The position numbers and the translations under genes were made by a program. A stretch of 64,000 nucleotides of DNA from the NCBI GenBank assembly GCA_000499405.2, contig HG738137.1, positions 23,048,546 to 23,112,545 on the forward strand, in the 5' to 3' direction. The stretch comes from Onchocerca volvulus. Taxonomy: Eukaryota > Nematoda > Chromadorea > Rhabditida > Onchocercidae. Under the pieces are notes generated by a model. That model was not told the origin of the DNA, did not search any database, and was given only the letters and a program-made list of their open reading frames with translations. Every line of letters begins with the position of its first letter. The stretch's first letter is position 1. Below are positions 62,358-64,000 of the stretch, one piece after another.

Positions 62358-64000
62358 ATGTGGAGGAAATTTTTGGCTGGAGTGGAAATGGTAACAAATA
62401 TGACATATGATGCAACTCATTTTTCGTTTGCAGTTTTTGCTTATTGGTATAGCAAAATATTTTTCGCTAAAAAAATTTCTAATTTGACTAATTTGGATCC
62501 GATTAGCCAACTGTCGAAAAATGTTTGCCGCATTTTGGGCCAAAATCCAGGGCCATTTACACTCCAAGGAACTAATACATATTTGGTCGGTACCACCGAA
62601 GGGTAAACGTTTTATATTTTTTCTCACGCTTGTTAAAAAATGAGTAAAAAACACATTTCATCGGTTTTAATACTTTGAAGATTCATTGCTATCTAAGTTA
62701 AATTCATTCATGAAATCACGTATTGAACAATTAGGTGAAAATGAAGCTAACTGATATGTTAAGCGATGAATTTACTAAAACTAAATAAATAGAGACATGG
62801 ATAGATATAGTGCTTAAATATATATAAAACTTCTTTCCTCTTCTCCATTCATTCTCTTTCTTGCATTAAAGTATGTCTTATAATCGCTTAAAATAAACTA
62901 TGACAGTCGAATAGTTTTTGATTTGACTATAGCGACCGGTTTAGACTTATTTTGAACCATTCTTGTTATAACGATGATGAAGTTGACTGCTATTTATACG
63001 AATTGATTGGACAGGAGAAAATATGTAATAAAATTTCAATTATTTGTAAAGTGATTGTGAAAAAAAAAAAAAAAATCGTGGCATTCATCCTGAACTTAAG
63101 TACTACTGTCATATTAATATAATATTAATATTATATTTGACAACTTCAGGGAGAAAGCATGTTATTAAAACCCAAGCATTTTTCTCTAATAAGGAAATTT
63201 TCTAACATTCGATTAATAAAACAACAAAATTTTTGATTCGATTTCACTCATTTTCTTGCACAAAGACTAAGTTTTGTTTCAATCAGAACTTTTTATTCAA
63301 AACCAGTTTTTAAAAACAGTTCAAAACCAGAAACTTGCTTTTTTGTTTTGTCTTAATTATTGACTTCAGTATAATTTAAACTGATTGAAATAATGAGTAA
63401 AGCGAAATTAGCGATACCAATATTGTCTTATGTTTTCACTCATTCTTATTTCCATTCATAAATTATGTTTTGCCCACTGATATGTGTTATATTAGTCTTG
63501 CTGCAAAACTAAGATTTAATTTTTCTTTTGTTTGAGGAAAATTTTAATCGACTGTGGTGACAATGGAGTGAAGCTGTATATTGATTATTTGAAGGAAGCA
63601 CTGGGTAATGATACAATAAGATTAATTGTTTGCACACACTGGCATGATGATCATGTTGGCGGAATACCGGATATTTTTAAACATGTTAAGTATTTTTCTT
63701 AATTTTAAAGCATCTTTAAAAATTTCATACTTTCAACTTCTTGATGGATTCTTTTTCACAATCATATTTTGTAGTGAATATTCAGTCAAACTTTCTTTTT
63801 TCTTTTTGATTTTAGCCGTATATTGAATTTTCCATTATTACTGTTCTTTGCATAAGGTACGTTTTATGAAAAATTCAATCTCATCATTAAAGGTAACGAA
63901 TGGACCAGTACCAGTTTATAAACGTAAAAGAACAGATTTACCAGAAGTGAGCAACGTAAAATTTAATTATATATCACCAGGAAGTGTCATTACGGTTCCT
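62358..64000 (+). CDS. LACTB2: LACTB2-type metallo-beta-lactamase-fold endoribonuclease (5' part)
   Basis: Exons 62358-62602, 63537-63684 and 63893 to the window edge give the first 167 residues; the rest lies outside. The body starts with [20 protein letters not shown] (split by exon text near residues 60-79), then [10 protein letters not shown] and the metal-binding motif [10 protein letters not shown] (H116, H118, D120, H121), all characteristic of LACTB2. Human LACTB2 is a mitochondrial single-strand-specific endoribonuclease with two zinc ions. The N-terminus here is about 45 residues longer than usual and hydrophobic ([19 protein letters not shown]). 62358 is the first in-frame ATG after a stop at 62286, but a later start or an unseen 5' exon is possible. 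Intron 1 is 934 bp. Confidence 0.95.

Noticed and set aside
1..64000. tRNA, rRNA and spliced-leader RNA genes
   Set aside because: Scanning for tRNA B-box-like GGTTCGA sequences with plausible stems gave none I trusted. No rRNA segments were seen. A covariance-model search would settle it.

Overview
The window looks like nuclear DNA from a nematode, most probably a spirurid or filarial-type worm. The basis is a strongly AT-rich background, many short exons split by GT...AG introns (mostly about 60-400 bp), pyrimidine+AG acceptors a few bases upstream of start codons as expected for spliced-leader trans-splicing, and conserved animal genes. The species call is inference; no rRNA or mitochondrial marker is present.

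Seven confident protein genes were assembled exon by exon with matching splice phases: a ZNF800-like zinc-finger protein (8842-14930, +, 21 exons), cyclin H (17513-20105, +, 7 exons), a neuronal calcium sensor EF-hand protein (30152-31873, +, 5 exons), the cap-binding subunit CBP20/NCBP2 (33058-34892, +, 6 exons), an arrestin-domain protein (50387-52881, +, 6 exons), a TMCC-family ER coiled-coil membrane protein (54537-58673, -, 10 exons), and the 5' part of a LACTB2-type metallo-beta-lactamase-fold nuclease (62358 to window end, +). A further small four-exon membrane-protein gene (8142-8607, +) has no match I can name. It sits so close upstream of the ZNF800-like gene that the two may form an operon.

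Layout: 1-8.1 kb holds decayed coding-like fragments, a dispersed repeat and a 37-bp minisatellite with higher-order structure. 8.1-20.1 kb is gene-dense. 20.1-30.1 kb is an AT-rich desert with a 32-bp tandem repeat and an isolated 38-codon ORF. 30.2-34.9 kb holds two genes. 34.9-50.3 kb is the largest desert, with microsatellites, a perfect 28-bp-arm inverted repeat, a second copy of the dispersed repeat and one orphan exon-like segment on the minus strand. 50.4-64 kb holds three genes; the arrestin and TMCC genes converge, and the TMCC and LACTB2 genes diverge.

The genes do not form one pathway. Cyclin H (CDK7/TFIIH) and CBP20 both act on RNA polymerase II transcripts, the ZNF800-like protein is probably a chromatin regulator, the calcium sensor and arrestin proteins act in signalling and trafficking, and TMCC acts at the ER. 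I saw no mobile element with intact coding capacity, no CRISPR array, no tRNA or rRNA gene, and no clearly new system. The most interesting leads are the cryptic membrane-protein gene and possible operon, the higher-order minisatellite, and the stop-free intron inside the TMCC membrane anchor.
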